Of a stretch of DNA of 64,000 bases, positions 47,875 through 57,659 are shown piece by piece. The notes under the pieces were generated by a model that saw nothing but the letters and a program-made list of their open reading frames with translations, searched no databases and had not been told where the DNA came from. Positions within the stretch are counted from its first letter, which is position 1, and every line of letters starts with the position of its first letter. Made by a program: the position numbers and the translations under genes. Origin of the DNA: Arthrobacter sp. NicSoilC5 (GTDB lineage: Bacteria; Actinomycetota; Actinomycetes; Actinomycetales; Micrococcaceae); NCBI RefSeq assembly GCF_019977395.1, contig NZ_AP024660.1, positions 1 through 64,000 of the forward strand. The letters are read 5' to 3'.

Positions 47875-49218
47875 ATGGCTTCTCAACGAGGAGAGTCGCT
47901 CGAGACCGCGACGCCGCGGCGCAAGGGACTGGACAAGTCCCACTACCTTTACATTGCCGTTATCGCCGCCGTCGTCCTCGGCGCGGTTGTCGGCCTGCTC
48001 TTCCCGGAGGTGGGCAAGTCCCTCAAGCCCCTGGGAGACGGGTTCGTCAAGCTCATCAAGATGATGATTGCCCCGGTCATCTTCTGCACGATTGTCCTGG
48101 GCATCGGATCCATTGCCAAGGCAGCCACCGTCGGCAAGGTGGGCGGCCTCGCACTGGGCTACTTCATCATCATGTCCACCTTCGCGCTGGCCATCGGCCT
48201 CGTGGTGGGCAACCTGATCCACCCCGGCGAAGGCCTGAAGCTGACGCCCTACGACCCCAACAAGAAGGCCGCCACTGACAGCACCGTGGACTTCCTGATG
48301 GGCATCATCCCGGGTGACATCCCCGTCCTGCCCACCCTGCTGGCCGCCATCCTGGTGGGCTTCGCCCTGCAGAAGATGGGCACGCAGGGGACCCCCATCC
48401 TCAAGGCCATCGGCCACGCCCAGGGCCTCGTTTTCCGCATCCTCATCATGATCATGTGGCTGGCTCCGATTGGTGCCTTCGGTGCCATCGCCGCCGTCGT
48501 CGGCGCAACCGGCGTCCAGGCCATCGTGAGCATGTTCACGCTGATGATCGCCTTCTACATCACCTGCGCACTGTTCATCGTGGTCATCCTGGGCGGCCTC
48601 CTCCAGGTCGTTGCCGGAGTGAACATCTTCAAGCTGATGAAGTACCTGGCCCGCGAGTACCTCATCATCTTCTCCACCTCCTCCTCCGAAGCGGCGCTGC
48701 CCCGCCTGATCGCCAAGATGGAACACCTCGGCGTCTCCAAGCCCGTCGTGGGCGTCACCGTTCCCACGGGCTACTCCTTCAACCTGGACGGAACCGCCAT
48801 CTACCTGACCATGGCGTCCCTCTTCGTTGCCAACGCCATGGGAACCCCGCTGGACCTCGGCGCCCAGATCTCCCTGCTGGTCTTCATGATCATCGCCTCC
48901 AAGGGTGCCGCCGGCGTCACCGGCGCCGGCCTGGCCACCCTCGCAGCAGGCCTGCAGGCACACCGTCCCGAGCTGCTGGGCGGCGTGGGCATGATCGTGG
49001 GAATCGACCGCTTCATGTCCGAGGCCCGCGCCCTGACCAACTTCACCGGCAACGCAGTGGCCACGGTCCTGGTGGGCACCTGGGTCAAGGAGATCGACGG
49101 CGGCCAGGTTGCCCGCGTCCTCTCCGGCGAAGTCCCCTTCGACGAGCAGACCATGATCGCCGGCCACGGCGAGATGGCACCGAAGGAAGAAGGCGCCCGC
49201 GAGGCCGCCAAGGCCTAG
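47875..49218 (+). CDS. dctA: C4-dicarboxylate:cation symporter (DctA family)
   Basis: Inner-membrane carrier for succinate, fumarate and malate (DAACS/GltP superfamily), 447 residues. About eight hydrophobic helices; helical hairpin HP1 with the serine-rich STSSSEAALPRLI, TM7 region GYSFNLDGTAIYLTMA, HP2 SKGAAGVTGAGLATLAA, and GIDRFMSEARALTNFTGNAVA in TM8, all substrate- and ion-binding parts of the fold. ATG behind ACAAGGAGACAC. Divergent from the CitA/CitB-type two-component genes, 159 bases away, which probably activate it. A terminator follows. Confidence 0.95.
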   Translation: MASQRGESLETATPRRKGLDKSHYLYIAVIAAVVLGAVVGLLFPEVGKSLKPLGDGFVKLIKMMIAPVIFCTIVLGIGSIAKAATVGKVGGLALGYFIIMSTFALAIGLVVGNLIHPGEGLKLTPYDPNKKAATDSTVDFLMGIIPGDIPVLPTLLAAILVGFALQKMGTQGTPILKAIGHAQGLVFRILIMIMWLAPIGAFGAIAAVVGATGVQAIVSMFTLMIAFYITCALFIVVILGGLLQVVAGVNIFKLMKYLAREYLIIFSTSSSEAALPRLIAKMEHLGVSKPVVGVTVPTGYSFNLDGTAIYLTMASLFVANAMGTPLDLGAQISLLVFMIIASKGAAGVTGAGLATLAAGLQAHRPELLGGVGMIVGIDRFMSEARALTNFTGNAVATVLVGTWVKEIDGGQVARVLSGEVPFDEQTMIAGHGEMAPKEEGAREAAKA

Positions 49219-49240
49219 CCTCTGTCCCATAAGAGACGTG

Positions 49241-49275
49241 AAACCGCCCCTGCAGCCCTGCTGCGGGGGCGGTTT
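49241..49275 (+). terminator. Terminator of dctA
   Basis: Fifteen-base stem AAACCGCCCCTGCAG with loop CCCTG and its partner at 49261-49275 (one G-U pair), followed by TTCG. Confidence 0.9.
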
Positions 49276-49437
49276 TTCGTTGCCCTGCAGTGCAACCTTC
49301 GACCTCAGCTAGAGGGTCAAGGCTCAACATTCGCGGAAAGTCAAGTTCCGTCGAATACCGTGTCGGGCGCTGTAACCTAGGGAGCAGAACGAACGGCGCT
49401 GGTCAGCCAGCGGCAGGAAATCACCGTCATCGAAAGT

Positions 49438-50349
49438 GTGGACAGATACGTGAGCAGCGAACAGGGTTCAGCAACTCTGGAGGGCACGGAATTCGACCTG
49501 GAAAACGCGGTGATGGGCCCCACGGGTCGCCCATACCGCGAGTTCCCGGAACCCGCGCCGCTGTCCTCCCACGGTCCGGCCCGCGTCATCGCCATGGTCA
49601 ACCAGAAGGGCGGCGTCGGGAAGACCACCTCCACCATCAACCTGGCCGCGGCACTCGCCGAATACGGCCGGCGTGTCCTGCTGGTGGACTTCGACCCCCA
49701 GGGTGCGCTGTCGGCGGGCCTGGGCGTCAACCCGCACGAACTCGACCTCACCGTGTACAACGTCCTGATGGACCGCAAGGTGGACATCCGCGACGCCATC
49801 CACCAGACCGGTGTCGAGAACGTCGACCTGCTGCCGGCCAACATCGACCTCTCCGCGGCGGAAGTGCAGCTGGTGAACGAGGTGGCGCGCGAACAGGTCC
49901 TGGACCGTGCGCTGAAGAAGGTCGAAGACGACTACGACGTCGTCCTCATCGACTGCCAGCCGTCCCTGGGCCTCCTGACCGTCAACGCCCTCACCGCGGC
50001 CCACGGCGTCATCATCCCGCTCATTTGCGAGTTCTTCGCGCTCCGCGCCGTGGCCCTCCTCGTTGAGACCATCGACAAGGTCCAGGACAGGCTGAACCCG
50101 CGGCTGCAGGTGGACGGCGTGCTGGCCACCATGTACGACGCACGCACGCTGCACAGCCGCGAAGTGATCACCCGGCTGGTGGAGGCGTTCGGTGACAAAG
50201 TCTTTGAAACCGTCATCAAGCGCTCCATCAAGTTCGCGGATGCCACCGTGGCTGCGGAGCCCATCACCAGCTACGCCGGAAACCACGTGGGTGCTGACGC
50301 CTACCGCCGGCTGGCCAAGGAGCTGATCTCCCGCGGCGGCGCACCCTAA
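49438..50349 (+). CDS. parA: ParA/Soj-family chromosome-partitioning ATPase
   Basis: ParA-type ATPase of about 303 residues. Deviant Walker A KGGVGKTTS (about residues 57-65), DFDPQGALSAG (Walker A'), VVLIDCQPSLGLLTVN (Walker B) and the C-terminal TVAAEPITSYAGNHVGADAY. No ParB gene accompanies it, so it is the orphan ParA usual beside scpA-scpB. Start uncertain: GTG at 49438 or GTG at 49450; neither has a clear ribosome-binding site. scpA starts 8 bases after the stop. It resumes the conserved xerD-parA-scpA-scpB order. Confidence 0.93.
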   Translation: MDRYVSSEQGSATLEGTEFDLENAVMGPTGRPYREFPEPAPLSSHGPARVIAMVNQKGGVGKTTSTINLAAALAEYGRRVLLVDFDPQGALSAGLGVNPHELDLTVYNVLMDRKVDIRDAIHQTGVENVDLLPANIDLSAAEVQLVNEVAREQVLDRALKKVEDDYDVVLIDCQPSLGLLTVNALTAAHGVIIPLICEFFALRAVALLVETIDKVQDRLNPRLQVDGVLATMYDARTLHSREVITRLVEAFGDKVFETVIKRSIKFADATVAAEPITSYAGNHVGADAYRRLAKELISRGGAP

Positions 50350-50356
50350 GCACGCC

Positions 50357-51172
50357 GTGGCCGAGACCAAACCCGGCTTCGAGGTGCGGCTGGCCAACTT
50401 CACGGGTCCGTTCGACCTCCTCCTGGGACTGATCGCCAAGCACCAGCTGGACATCACCGAAGTTGCCATCGCCACGGTCACCGATGAGTTCATCAAGTAC
50501 ATCCGCAAGCTGCAGGAGCTCGGTGAAGAATGGGCCCTGGACGAGGCCAGCGAGTTCCTGGTGATTGCCGCCACCCTGCTTGACCTCAAGGCAGCACGGC
50601 TCCTCCCGGCCGGAGAAGTCGAGGACGACGAGGACATCGCCCTGCTGGAAGCGCGGGACCTCCTGTTTGCCCGGCTGCTCCAGTACAAGGCCTTCAAGCA
50701 GGTGGCAGGCATCATGGGCGAAACCCTGCACCAGGAAGGCCGCCGCTTTCCACGGCAGGTGGCACTCGAGGAACATTTCGCAGCCATGCTCCCCGAGCTC
50801 GTCTGGAAACATACGCCCCGGCAGTTCGCTGCACTGGCAGAAGCCGCGCTTCGGCCCAAGGCGCCGGCGCAGCCACCACAGGTTGCCCTCGGCCACCTGC
50901 ACGGCGGCAATGTCAGCGTCAAGGAGCAGGCCGAAGTGCTGGGCCTCAGGCTCCAGCAGGAGTCACCCCTGACATTCCGTTCCCTGATTGCCGACGCCGA
51001 GTCCACCCTGGTGGTGGTGGCCCGGTTCCTGGCCCTGCTGGAGTTGTTCCGGGACCGGGCTGTCTCGTTCGACCAGCTCTCCCCGCTGGCGGACCTTGCC
51101 ATCCACTGGACGGCCGACCGCCGGGACTGGTCGGCGGAAAACCTAAGCGAAGAATTCGAGGAGCAACTGTGA
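50357..51172 (+). CDS. scpA: Segregation and condensation protein A
   Basis: Kleisin subunit of the SMC-ScpAB condensin, 271 residues. The N-terminal domain FEVRLANFTGPFDLLLGLIA is diagnostic, followed by KHQLDITEVAIATVTDEFI, an acidic middle and a winged-helix C-terminus that binds the SMC head (LLELFRDRAVSFDQ). GTG start, 8 bases after parA. Its end overlaps scpB by 4 bases (GTGA), so the two partners are made in step. Confidence 0.95.
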   Translation: MAETKPGFEVRLANFTGPFDLLLGLIAKHQLDITEVAIATVTDEFIKYIRKLQELGEEWALDEASEFLVIAATLLDLKAARLLPAGEVEDDEDIALLEARDLLFARLLQYKAFKQVAGIMGETLHQEGRRFPRQVALEEHFAAMLPELVWKHTPRQFAALAEAALRPKAPAQPPQVALGHLHGGNVSVKEQAEVLGLRLQQESPLTFRSLIADAESTLVVVARFLALLELFRDRAVSFDQLSPLADLAIHWTADRRDWSAENLSEEFEEQL

Positions 51173-51855
51173 ACCCGCAGGAGGATACGCAGCCGCAGCA
51201 GACGCGGTGGCAGGACGACGCCGGCCACGGCCCCGCCTTCGCCGACCTTCCCGGCGGCGCCAAGGCTGCCCTGGAAGCCGTCCTCATGGTTTTGGACGAA
51301 CCGGCCACGGAGGAGGAGCTGGCGGCAGGGGTGGGGCTAACGGTGGACTCGGTCCGCTCTCTGCTGGCAGAACTGCAGCGCGATTATAACGGCTATACTG
51401 TTAAAGCCCCGGAGGTGGAGAGTGCCAGCAGCGCTGGTATCGGTTCCAGTCCCCGGGGTTTTGAATTGCGGAACATCGCCGGTGGCTGGCGCATCTACTC
51501 CCGCACGGAATTTGCCGACATTGTGGGCAAGTACGTGCTTGAGGGGCAGACTGCCAGGCTCACCCAGGCGGCGTTGGAAACACTGGCGGTCATCGCGTAC
51601 CGCCAGCCCGTTTCCCGGGCGCGCGTGTCTGCAATTCGCGGGGTCAATGTTGACTCTGTCGTACGGACGCTGGCCCAGCGCGGGCTGATCGAGGACGCGG
51701 GAACAGATCCCGAGTCCGGCGCAATCCTCTACCGGACTACCTCGTATTTCCTCGAACGGATGGGAATCAGTTCAGTGGAGGACCTGCCCCAACTGTCGCC
51801 GCACCTTCCGGGGCTCGACGGGATCGCAGAGTTCTACGACGCCGGGACGATGTAG
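51169..51855 (+). CDS. scpB: Segregation and condensation protein B
   Basis: Partner of ScpA in condensin, 228 residues. Two winged-helix domains: AKAALEAVLMVLDEPATEEEL at the N-terminus and LTQAALETLAVIAYRQPVSRA with IRGVNVDSVVRTLAQRGLIE (the ScpB signature) in the second. An Ala/Ser/Gly-rich insert (about residues 83-98, SASSAGIGSS) lies between strands. Start GTG overlapping scpA. The tail ends LPGLDGIAEFYDAGTM. Confidence 0.95.
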   Translation: MNPQEDTQPQQTRWQDDAGHGPAFADLPGGAKAALEAVLMVLDEPATEEELAAGVGLTVDSVRSLLAELQRDYNGYTVKAPEVESASSAGIGSSPRGFELRNIAGGWRIYSRTEFADIVGKYVLEGQTARLTQAALETLAVIAYRQPVSRARVSAIRGVNVDSVVRTLAQRGLIEDAGTDPESGAILYRTTSYFLERMGISSVEDLPQLSPHLPGLDGIAEFYDAGTM

Positions 51856-51982
51856 GCAGGACACCCCTGCCCGCAACAGTCCATCCAGCACGGTTATTTA
51901 TCAGGGCAGACGAAGTCTGCGCGGCTGGCTAAGGTTGTCCTTGGACATCTCAGCCGGCCAATACACATTTGAAGGACGGGTC

Positions 51983-53191
51983 ATGACACAGGCGGGACGC
52001 CAGGGTTCACCACGTAACGGTTCGGGACGCGGCGGGAACGAACGCAACAGTTCACAGCGCAACCCGGCACAGGGCGGCAGCTTCAGCGGGGGCTCCCGCG
52101 GCGGAGCAGGCAAGCGATCCTCCGGATTCGGCGGGGACCGCCCGCACCGCGCGCCCAAGCCGCGCGAAGAGCGCTTCATCGACCCCGACCTCGCGGGGGA
52201 CCAGCAGGGACGCGGAGCCGAGCCCGCCAGGGGTGCCAAGCCGTCGTCGCGCAAGCCCGCGGCCCGCAAGCCCGGTGCCGGGAAAGCCCCCGGAACCCCC
52301 GGTGCGCTCAAGCCCAAGCCGCGAACGGGCGCTCCCGGAGCAGCCGCTTCCCGTGCTTTCGGCAGCGAACGCTTTGGCCAGAACCTGGGGCCGGTCCGCA
52401 AGCCTGCACGGAAGAAGGGTCCCCGGGGCAACGTTCCCCAGTCCGAACTCCACGATGCCGACGGCGTGCGCCTCCAGAAGGTGATGGCCTCCGCAGGAGT
52501 CGCCTCCCGGCGCGTCTGCGAAGAGATGATCGCCGAGGGCCGTGTCGAAGTTGACGGCCAGGTAGTCACCGAACTCGGTGTCCGCGTAGACCCCAAGACT
52601 GCCGTAATCCACGTTGACGGCCTGCGGATCCAGCTGGACGAAAACCTGGTCTACATGGTCTTCAACAAGCCCAAGGGCGTGGTGTCCACCATGGAGGACC
52701 CCGAGGGCCGGCCCTGCATCAGCGACTTCCTGAAGAACAACAAGAACACCGGCGAACGCCTCTTCCACGTTGGCCGGCTCGACGTCGCCACCGAAGGCCT
52801 GCTGCTGCTGACCAACGACGGCGAACTCGCCAACCGGCTCACTCACCCCTCCTACGAGGTTCCCAAGACCTACCTGGTGCAGGTGCGCGGACCGTTCCCG
52901 CAGGGCGTTGGCGCCCAGTTGAAGGCCGGCGTCGAGCTGGAGGACGGCTTCGCTTCCGTTGACTCCTTCCGCCTGGTGGACTCAACCCCGGGCCATGTGC
53001 TGATCGAGGTTGTACTCCACTCCGGCAAGAACCGCATTGTCCGGCGCCTCTTCGACGCCGTTGGCTTCCCGGTCCAGCGGCTGGTCCGCGTCAAGGTGGG
53101 CCCCATCGGGCTCGGCGACCAGCGCCAGGGCAGCATCCGCAACCTGGGCAAGCAGGAAGTCGGCCACCTGCTGGCATCCGTAGGGCTCTGA
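51983..53191 (+). CDS. rluB: Ribosomal large-subunit pseudouridine synthase (RluB/RsuA family)
   Basis: Makes pseudouridine in 23S rRNA (RluB: U2605 in E. coli). The ATG at 51983 follows GAAGGACGGG; 402 residues. The first 160 residues are low-complexity, rich in Gly, Arg, Pro and Lys, and probably disordered. Then an S4 domain (VRLQKVMASAGVASRRVCEE), YMVFNKPKGVVSTMEDPEGR and the catalytic Asp in HVGRLDVATEGLLLLTNDG, followed by KTYLVQVRG and GKNRIVRRLFDAVGFPVQRL. It stands between scpB and tyrA, in the usual scpB-rluB order. Confidence 0.95.
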   Translation: MTQAGRQGSPRNGSGRGGNERNSSQRNPAQGGSFSGGSRGGAGKRSSGFGGDRPHRAPKPREERFIDPDLAGDQQGRGAEPARGAKPSSRKPAARKPGAGKAPGTPGALKPKPRTGAPGAAASRAFGSERFGQNLGPVRKPARKKGPRGNVPQSELHDADGVRLQKVMASAGVASRRVCEEMIAEGRVEVDGQVVTELGVRVDPKTAVIHVDGLRIQLDENLVYMVFNKPKGVVSTMEDPEGRPCISDFLKNNKNTGERLFHVGRLDVATEGLLLLTNDGELANRLTHPSYEVPKTYLVQVRGPFPQGVGAQLKAGVELEDGFASVDSFRLVDSTPGHVLIEVVLHSGKNRIVRRLFDAVGFPVQRLVRVKVGPIGLGDQRQGSIRNLGKQEVGHLLASVGL

Positions 53192-53194
53192 GGC

Positions 53195-54304
53195 ATGTCC
53201 GCGTTCAAAAGCCAGGGCCGCGGCCACCTGGATGGCCCGGTGGTGGTCATCGGCACCGGGCTGCTGGGCACCAGCATTGGGCTGGGCCTGCGGGGGCGCG
53301 GCGTACCCGTGTTCCTCTCGGACCCGTCGCCCACCAACCAGGCGGTGGCCGTGGACATCGGTGCCGGCCGCCCGCTGCCGGAACTGGGCGATGCAGCGCC
53401 GCAGCTGGTGGTGGTGGCCGCCCCGCCGGACGTCACGGCCGACGTCGTCCTTGCCGCGCTGTCCAACTACCCGGACGCTGTGGTCATCGACATCGCCAGC
53501 GTGAAGGCGGGCATCCTGGCCCGGCTGCGGGAATCGGGCGTCGACCTTTCCCGCTACGTGGGGACCCACCCCATGGCGGGCCGCGAAAAGTCCGGCCCCG
53601 TAGCGGCGCGCGGTGAGCTCTTCACGTCCATGCCCTGGGTGCTCTGCCCCTCCGAGGAAACGTCCGGTGGCGCCCTGCAGGTGGCCCGCTCGCTCGCCTC
53701 GGACCTGGGGGCCGTCGTCTCGCAGTTCACGGCGGACGAACACGACGAAGCCGTGGCACTGGTCTCGCACCTGCCCCAGGTGATGTCCTCACTGCTGGCC
53801 AGCCGGCTGCAGGGAACTCCTCTGCACGCGTTGTCCCTGGCAGGCAACGGACTGCGTGACGTCACCAGGATCGCGGCCAGCGACCCCACCCTGTGGGTCC
53901 AGATCCTCGGCGGCAACGCGGACAAGGTGGTGGAGATCCTCTACGGTGTCCGGGACGACCTGAACCGGTTGATTGGAACCCTGGAGAACCCCACCGCACC
54001 CGGGGCCCGGCTGGACCTCGCGCAGCTGATCAGCGAGGGCAACGCCGGCCAGGCGCGGATCCCCGGGAAACACGGTGGTCCGCCGCAGGCTTATGCATGG
54101 CTTACCGTCCTGGTGGATGACAAGCCTGGCCAGATCGCCCGGCTGCTCACCGAGATCGGGGAGATCGGCGTCAACCTGGAGGACATGCGGCTTGACCACT
54201 CGTCAGGCCAAAACGTGGGTATGGTGGAAATCTCCGTGTTGCCGAACAAGCACGACCACTTGATCGAAGCTCTCAACGACCGCGGATGGCGGGTACTTCA
54301 GTAA
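53195..54304 (+). CDS. tyrA: Prephenate dehydrogenase
   Basis: Oxidises prephenate to 4-hydroxyphenylpyruvate in tyrosine synthesis. Its 369 residues include an NAD-binding Rossmann motif VVVIGTGLLGTSIGLGLRGR, VIDIASVKAGIL, VGTHPMAGREKSGP (catalytic His and substrate Arg region), FTADEHDEAVALVSHLPQV, and a C-terminal ACT domain (LTVLVDDKPGQIARLLTEIG) for feedback control. It starts 3 bases after rluB, and its stop overlaps cmk by one base (TAATG). Confidence 0.95.
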   Translation: MSAFKSQGRGHLDGPVVVIGTGLLGTSIGLGLRGRGVPVFLSDPSPTNQAVAVDIGAGRPLPELGDAAPQLVVVAAPPDVTADVVLAALSNYPDAVVIDIASVKAGILARLRESGVDLSRYVGTHPMAGREKSGPVAARGELFTSMPWVLCPSEETSGGALQVARSLASDLGAVVSQFTADEHDEAVALVSHLPQVMSSLLASRLQGTPLHALSLAGNGLRDVTRIAASDPTLWVQILGGNADKVVEILYGVRDDLNRLIGTLENPTAPGARLDLAQLISEGNAGQARIPGKHGGPPQAYAWLTVLVDDKPGQIARLLTEIGEIGVNLEDMRLDHSSGQNVGMVEISVLPNKHDHLIEALNDRGWRVLQ

Positions 54305-55017
54305 TGACACAGGAACTCCTCGAATCCATGCGCGCCCTGCGCATCGGCCGGCCGCTGGTGGTTGCCATCGATGGGCCTTCAGGCTCCGGAAAATCCAGCG
54401 TGAGCAAGGAAGTTGCGCGCAGGCTCCGGCTGGCCTACCTGGACACCGGCGCCATGTACCGTGCCCTGACCTGGTACTGCGTGACCGAAGGCATCGACCT
54501 TGAGGACGGCGCGGCGGTGGAACAGGCATCCAGGGACTTCGTCCTGGAACTGAGCACCAGTCCCATGGAGGAATATGTCCGGGTGGGCGGCGTGGACGTC
54601 ACGGACGCCATCCGTGAGCCGGCCATCTCCTCCGCCGTCAGTGCCGTCGCCACCACCCTGGGCGCCCGGACCGAACTGATCCGGCGGCAGCGGGACCTGA
54701 TCGAAAAGCACCACCGCCGGATGGTGGTGGAAGGCAGGGACATCACCACCGTCGTCGCGCCCGGGGCCGAGGTGCGCATGCTCCTCACCGCCAGCGAGGA
54801 AGCCCGCCTGCGCCGGCGGGGCATCCAGCTGGGCGGTACTCAGAACGCCGAGCAACTGGCAGCCCAGGTCACGCACCGCGATGCCAAGGACTCCACCGTG
54901 GTGAACTTCACGCAAGCCGCTTCCGGGGTGGTGACGCTGGACTCCTCGGACCTCGACTTCGAACAGACCGTGGATGCCGCCCTCGTCATCGTCACCAAGG
55001 TCCTGAACCGTGACTGA
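54304..55017 (+). CDS. cmk: Cytidylate kinase
   Basis: Phosphorylates CMP and dCMP. Its 237 residues contain the P-loop VVAIDGPSGSGKSSVSKEVA, LDTGAMYRALTWYC, MVVEGRDITTVVAPGAEVRM and a lid region ASEEARLRRRGIQL. ATG overlaps the tyrA stop by one base; its end overlaps the PlsC-like gene by 8. An earlier in-frame codon inside tyrA is not needed. Order rluB...cmk-plsC-der is typical for actinobacteria. Confidence 0.96.
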   Translation: MTQELLESMRALRIGRPLVVAIDGPSGSGKSSVSKEVARRLRLAYLDTGAMYRALTWYCVTEGIDLEDGAAVEQASRDFVLELSTSPMEEYVRVGGVDVTDAIREPAISSAVSAVATTLGARTELIRRQRDLIEKHHRRMVVEGRDITTVVAPGAEVRMLLTASEEARLRRRGIQLGGTQNAEQLAAQVTHRDAKDSTVVNFTQAASGVVTLDSSDLDFEQTVDAALVIVTKVLNRD

Positions 55018-55720
55018 CGCCGGGCCCGGCCTGCCGTCCGGGCTGACCACGGCATGGAGCAGGCCGGTGGGCTGGATCCTTGACCACCTGGTCTACCGGA
55101 CCACCGTGACCGGCAGGACCAATGTCCCCACCGGCGGACCGGTGATCTTCGCAGGCAACCACATCAGCTTCCTTGACGGGCCGGTGATGTTTGGCGCCGC
55201 GCCGCGTCCGATGCACATCCTGGTGAAGCAGGAGATGTTCAAAGGTTTCCTGGGCCGCGTGCTCACCGCGTCCGGGCAGCTGCCCGTGGACCGCCGCGGT
55301 GACCGAGCAGCGCTGCAGCGCTGCAAGGACGTGCTCGACGCCGGGCGCTGCGTAGGGATTCTTCCGGAAGGGACCCGGGGGAGCGGCGCAGCCGCGGACA
55401 TCAACGGGGGCGTGGCCTGGCTGGCGCTGAATTCCGGAGCCCCCGTGGTGCCGGTAGCCATCCTGGGCACCCGCCAGGGCGATGAGCACCTGGACTTCGT
55501 CCCACGGCCCGGTCGGCGCTTCCACGTCAGCTTCGGGTCAGCCCTGACCCTGGCCCGCAGGGCCGGGGAAACCGGCCGTGCTTCAATGGACAGGGCCGCG
55601 CAGGACATCCGTGCAGCGCTGGCAGGGCACGTCCAGGACACCATCCAACTCAGCGGGCAGACCCTGCCCTTCGCTGACCACAAAGACTTGACAGCAGTAG
55701 CCGGGGACGCCGGCAGATGA
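55010..55720 (+). CDS. plsC: 1-Acyl-sn-glycerol-3-phosphate acyltransferase (PlsC-like)
   Basis: Membrane-associated acyltransferase of phospholipid synthesis, 236 residues. Acyltransferase motifs: [12 protein letters not shown] (H-x4-D), [26 protein letters not shown] and [15 protein letters not shown] start 8 bases inside cmk; the stop overlaps der by 4 bases (ATGA), so cmk, plsC and der are translated together. Specificity for phosphatidic-acid formation is inferred from the family. Confidence 0.9.
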   Translation: MTDAGPGLPSGLTTAWSRPVGWILDHLVYRTTVTGRTNVPTGGPVIFAGNHISFLDGPVMFGAAPRPMHILVKQEMFKGFLGRVLTASGQLPVDRRGDRAALQRCKDVLDAGRCVGILPEGTRGSGAAADINGGVAWLALNSGAPVVPVAILGTRQGDEHLDFVPRPGRRFHVSFGSALTLARRAGETGRASMDRAAQDIRAALAGHVQDTIQLSGQTLPFADHKDLTAVAGDAGR

Positions 55721-57285
55721 CCACTAAGGACAGTGCAATGAGCGACACCACCCAGGCTTCCGGGCACTCCGGCGCCGACGACGAATACACCCCCACCGGC
55801 ACCGACCAGGTTGCAGAGCGCCTGGCGGCGATTGGGGACGACGAGGCCGAGCTCCGCGCCGCCTCCCTCCGGGCCGGCCTGGAGGACTACGAGCTGGACG
55901 AGGACGACGCCGCCCTGCTGAGCGGCGAGTACGGGGACGAGGACCTCGAAGGTCCCCTCAAGCTGGACCCCGTCCTGGCCATTATCGGACGTCCGAACGT
56001 GGGCAAGTCCACCCTGGTGAACCGTATCCTGGGCCGCCGCGAAGCGGTCGTGGAGGATACTCCCGGCGTAACCCGCGACCGCGTGATGTACTCCGCGAAC
56101 TGGAACGGACGCAACTTCACCCTGGTGGACACCGGGGGATGGGAACACGACGCCCGCGGCATCCACGCCAGGGTCGCGGAGCAGGCCGAGATGGCCGTGG
56201 AACTCGCTGACGCCGTCCTGTTCGTGGTGGACTCCGCCGTCGGCGCCACCGCCACGGACGAGGGCGTCATGAAGATGCTGCGCCGCAGCAAGAAGCCGGT
56301 CATCATGGTGGCCAACAAAGTGGACGACTTTGCCCAGGAAGCGGACAGCGCAGCACTCTGGGGCCTTGGCTTCGGCGAGCCCTACCCGGTGTCGGCCCTG
56401 CATGGCCGCGGGGTGGCCGACCTCCTGGACCACGTCATGGATGTCCTGCCCGAGTTTTCCACCGTTGAAGGCGTGGAACGCTCCGGCGGTCCGCGGCGTA
56501 TCGCCCTGATCGGCCGCCCGAACGTGGGCAAGTCCTCGCTGCTGAACAAGCTCGCCGGATCCGAACGCGTGGTGGTGGACAACACCGCCGGCACCACCCG
56601 TGATCCGGTGGACGAATTCATCGAACTCGGCGGCCGCACCTGGCGCTTCGTGGACACCGCCGGCATCCGCCGCCGCCAGCACATGGCACAGGGCGCGGAC
56701 TACTATGCCTCGCTCCGGACGCAGGCCGCGCTCGAGAAGGCGGAGGTCGCCGTCGTGCTCCTCGCCGTGGACGAGGTCCTCAGCGAACAGGACGTCCGCA
56801 TCCTCCAGCTGGCCATCGAGTCCGGCCGCGCCCTTGTCCTGGCCTTCAACAAGTGGGACCTGCTCGACGACGAACGCCGCCGCTACCTGGAGCGCGAAAT
56901 CGAACAGGACCTGGCACACGTTGACTGGGCGCCGCGGGTCAACATCTCGGCAAAGACCGGCTGGCACAAGGACCGCTTGGTCCCGGCCCTGGACCTTGCA
57001 CTGGAGAACTGGGACCGGCGTATCCCCACCGGGCGCCTCAACGCCTTCCTGGGTGAACTCGTTGCCGCACATCCGCACCCGGTCCGCGGCGGCAAGCAGC
57101 CCCGCATCCTCTTCGGCACCCAGGCCTCCAGCCGTCCGCCGAAGTTCGTGCTGTTCACCACCGGGTTCCTGGATCCCGGGTACCGCCGCTTCATCACGCG
57201 GCGCCTGCGCGAGACCTTCGGATTCGAGGGCACGCCCATCGAGGTGAGCATGCGCGTCCGCGAGAAGCGTGGCCGGAAGCGTTAA
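55717..57285 (+). CDS. der: GTPase Der (EngA), ribosome assembly
   Basis: Double GTPase needed for 50S assembly, 522 residues. About 85 acidic N-terminal residues precede the first G domain ([38 protein letters not shown]), then the second ([44 protein letters not shown]) and a C-terminal KH-like domain ending [16 protein letters not shown]. The first-domain G4 is ANKVDD and the second is FNKWDLLD. Start ATG overlaps plsC. It ends 137 bases before tRNA-Pro. Confidence 0.97.
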   Translation: MTTKDSAMSDTTQASGHSGADDEYTPTGTDQVAERLAAIGDDEAELRAASLRAGLEDYELDEDDAALLSGEYGDEDLEGPLKLDPVLAIIGRPNVGKSTLVNRILGRREAVVEDTPGVTRDRVMYSANWNGRNFTLVDTGGWEHDARGIHARVAEQAEMAVELADAVLFVVDSAVGATATDEGVMKMLRRSKKPVIMVANKVDDFAQEADSAALWGLGFGEPYPVSALHGRGVADLLDHVMDVLPEFSTVEGVERSGGPRRIALIGRPNVGKSSLLNKLAGSERVVVDNTAGTTRDPVDEFIELGGRTWRFVDTAGIRRRQHMAQGADYYASLRTQAALEKAEVAVVLLAVDEVLSEQDVRILQLAIESGRALVLAFNKWDLLDDERRRYLEREIEQDLAHVDWAPRVNISAKTGWHKDRLVPALDLALENWDRRIPTGRLNAFLGELVAAHPHPVRGGKQPRILFGTQASSRPPKFVLFTTGFLDPGYRRFITRRLRETFGFEGTPIEVSMRVREKRGRKR

Positions 57286-57422
57286 TTGCGACACACCTTG
57301 GGGCTGATCACCGGAAAGTGTCACTGGCACCCCTCCGGATCGTGTAAGCTCTTCTAGGTGGTTCGGCCGGACTGCTGATGAAGATCTTCGGATTTGAGTT
57401 CAGCGGAGAACGGCGGAACCAG

Positions 57423-57498
<76 letters not shown>

Positions 57499-57499
<1 letters not shown>

Positions 57500-57545
57500 A
57501 AAAGCGGAAAGCGCCGGAGAATTTCTCCGGCGCTTTCCGCTTTTT
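57499..57545 (+). terminator. Long terminator after tRNA-Pro
   Basis: A near-perfect 23-bp stem: AAAAAGCGGAAAGCGCCGGA... pairs with its complement ending in a T-run (TTTTTT to 57546). Among the strongest intrinsic terminators in the window. Confidence 0.95.
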
Positions 57546-57659
57546 TGGGTTTCATGGTCATTCCCGGCTGCGCACCGTCATGTGGACAAATCACCCCGGG
57601 AGCCGGGGGTGAAATGTCCGGTTGGGGGTGTCCTGGGTGGTGCAGGGCATGGTGGACAG

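Noticed and set aside
47716..49230. Giant minus-strand frame joining the sensor kinase to sequence over dctA
   Set aside because: It runs antisense over the carrier gene, is Gly/His/Gln/Asp-rich and lacks a start signal; the kinase begins at 47715 behind a good ribosome-binding site.
37591..49437. Genomic island with integrase or terminal repeats around the prp/dct block
   Set aside because: No integrase, tRNA target or flanking repeat was found; xerD is the normal housekeeping recombinase.
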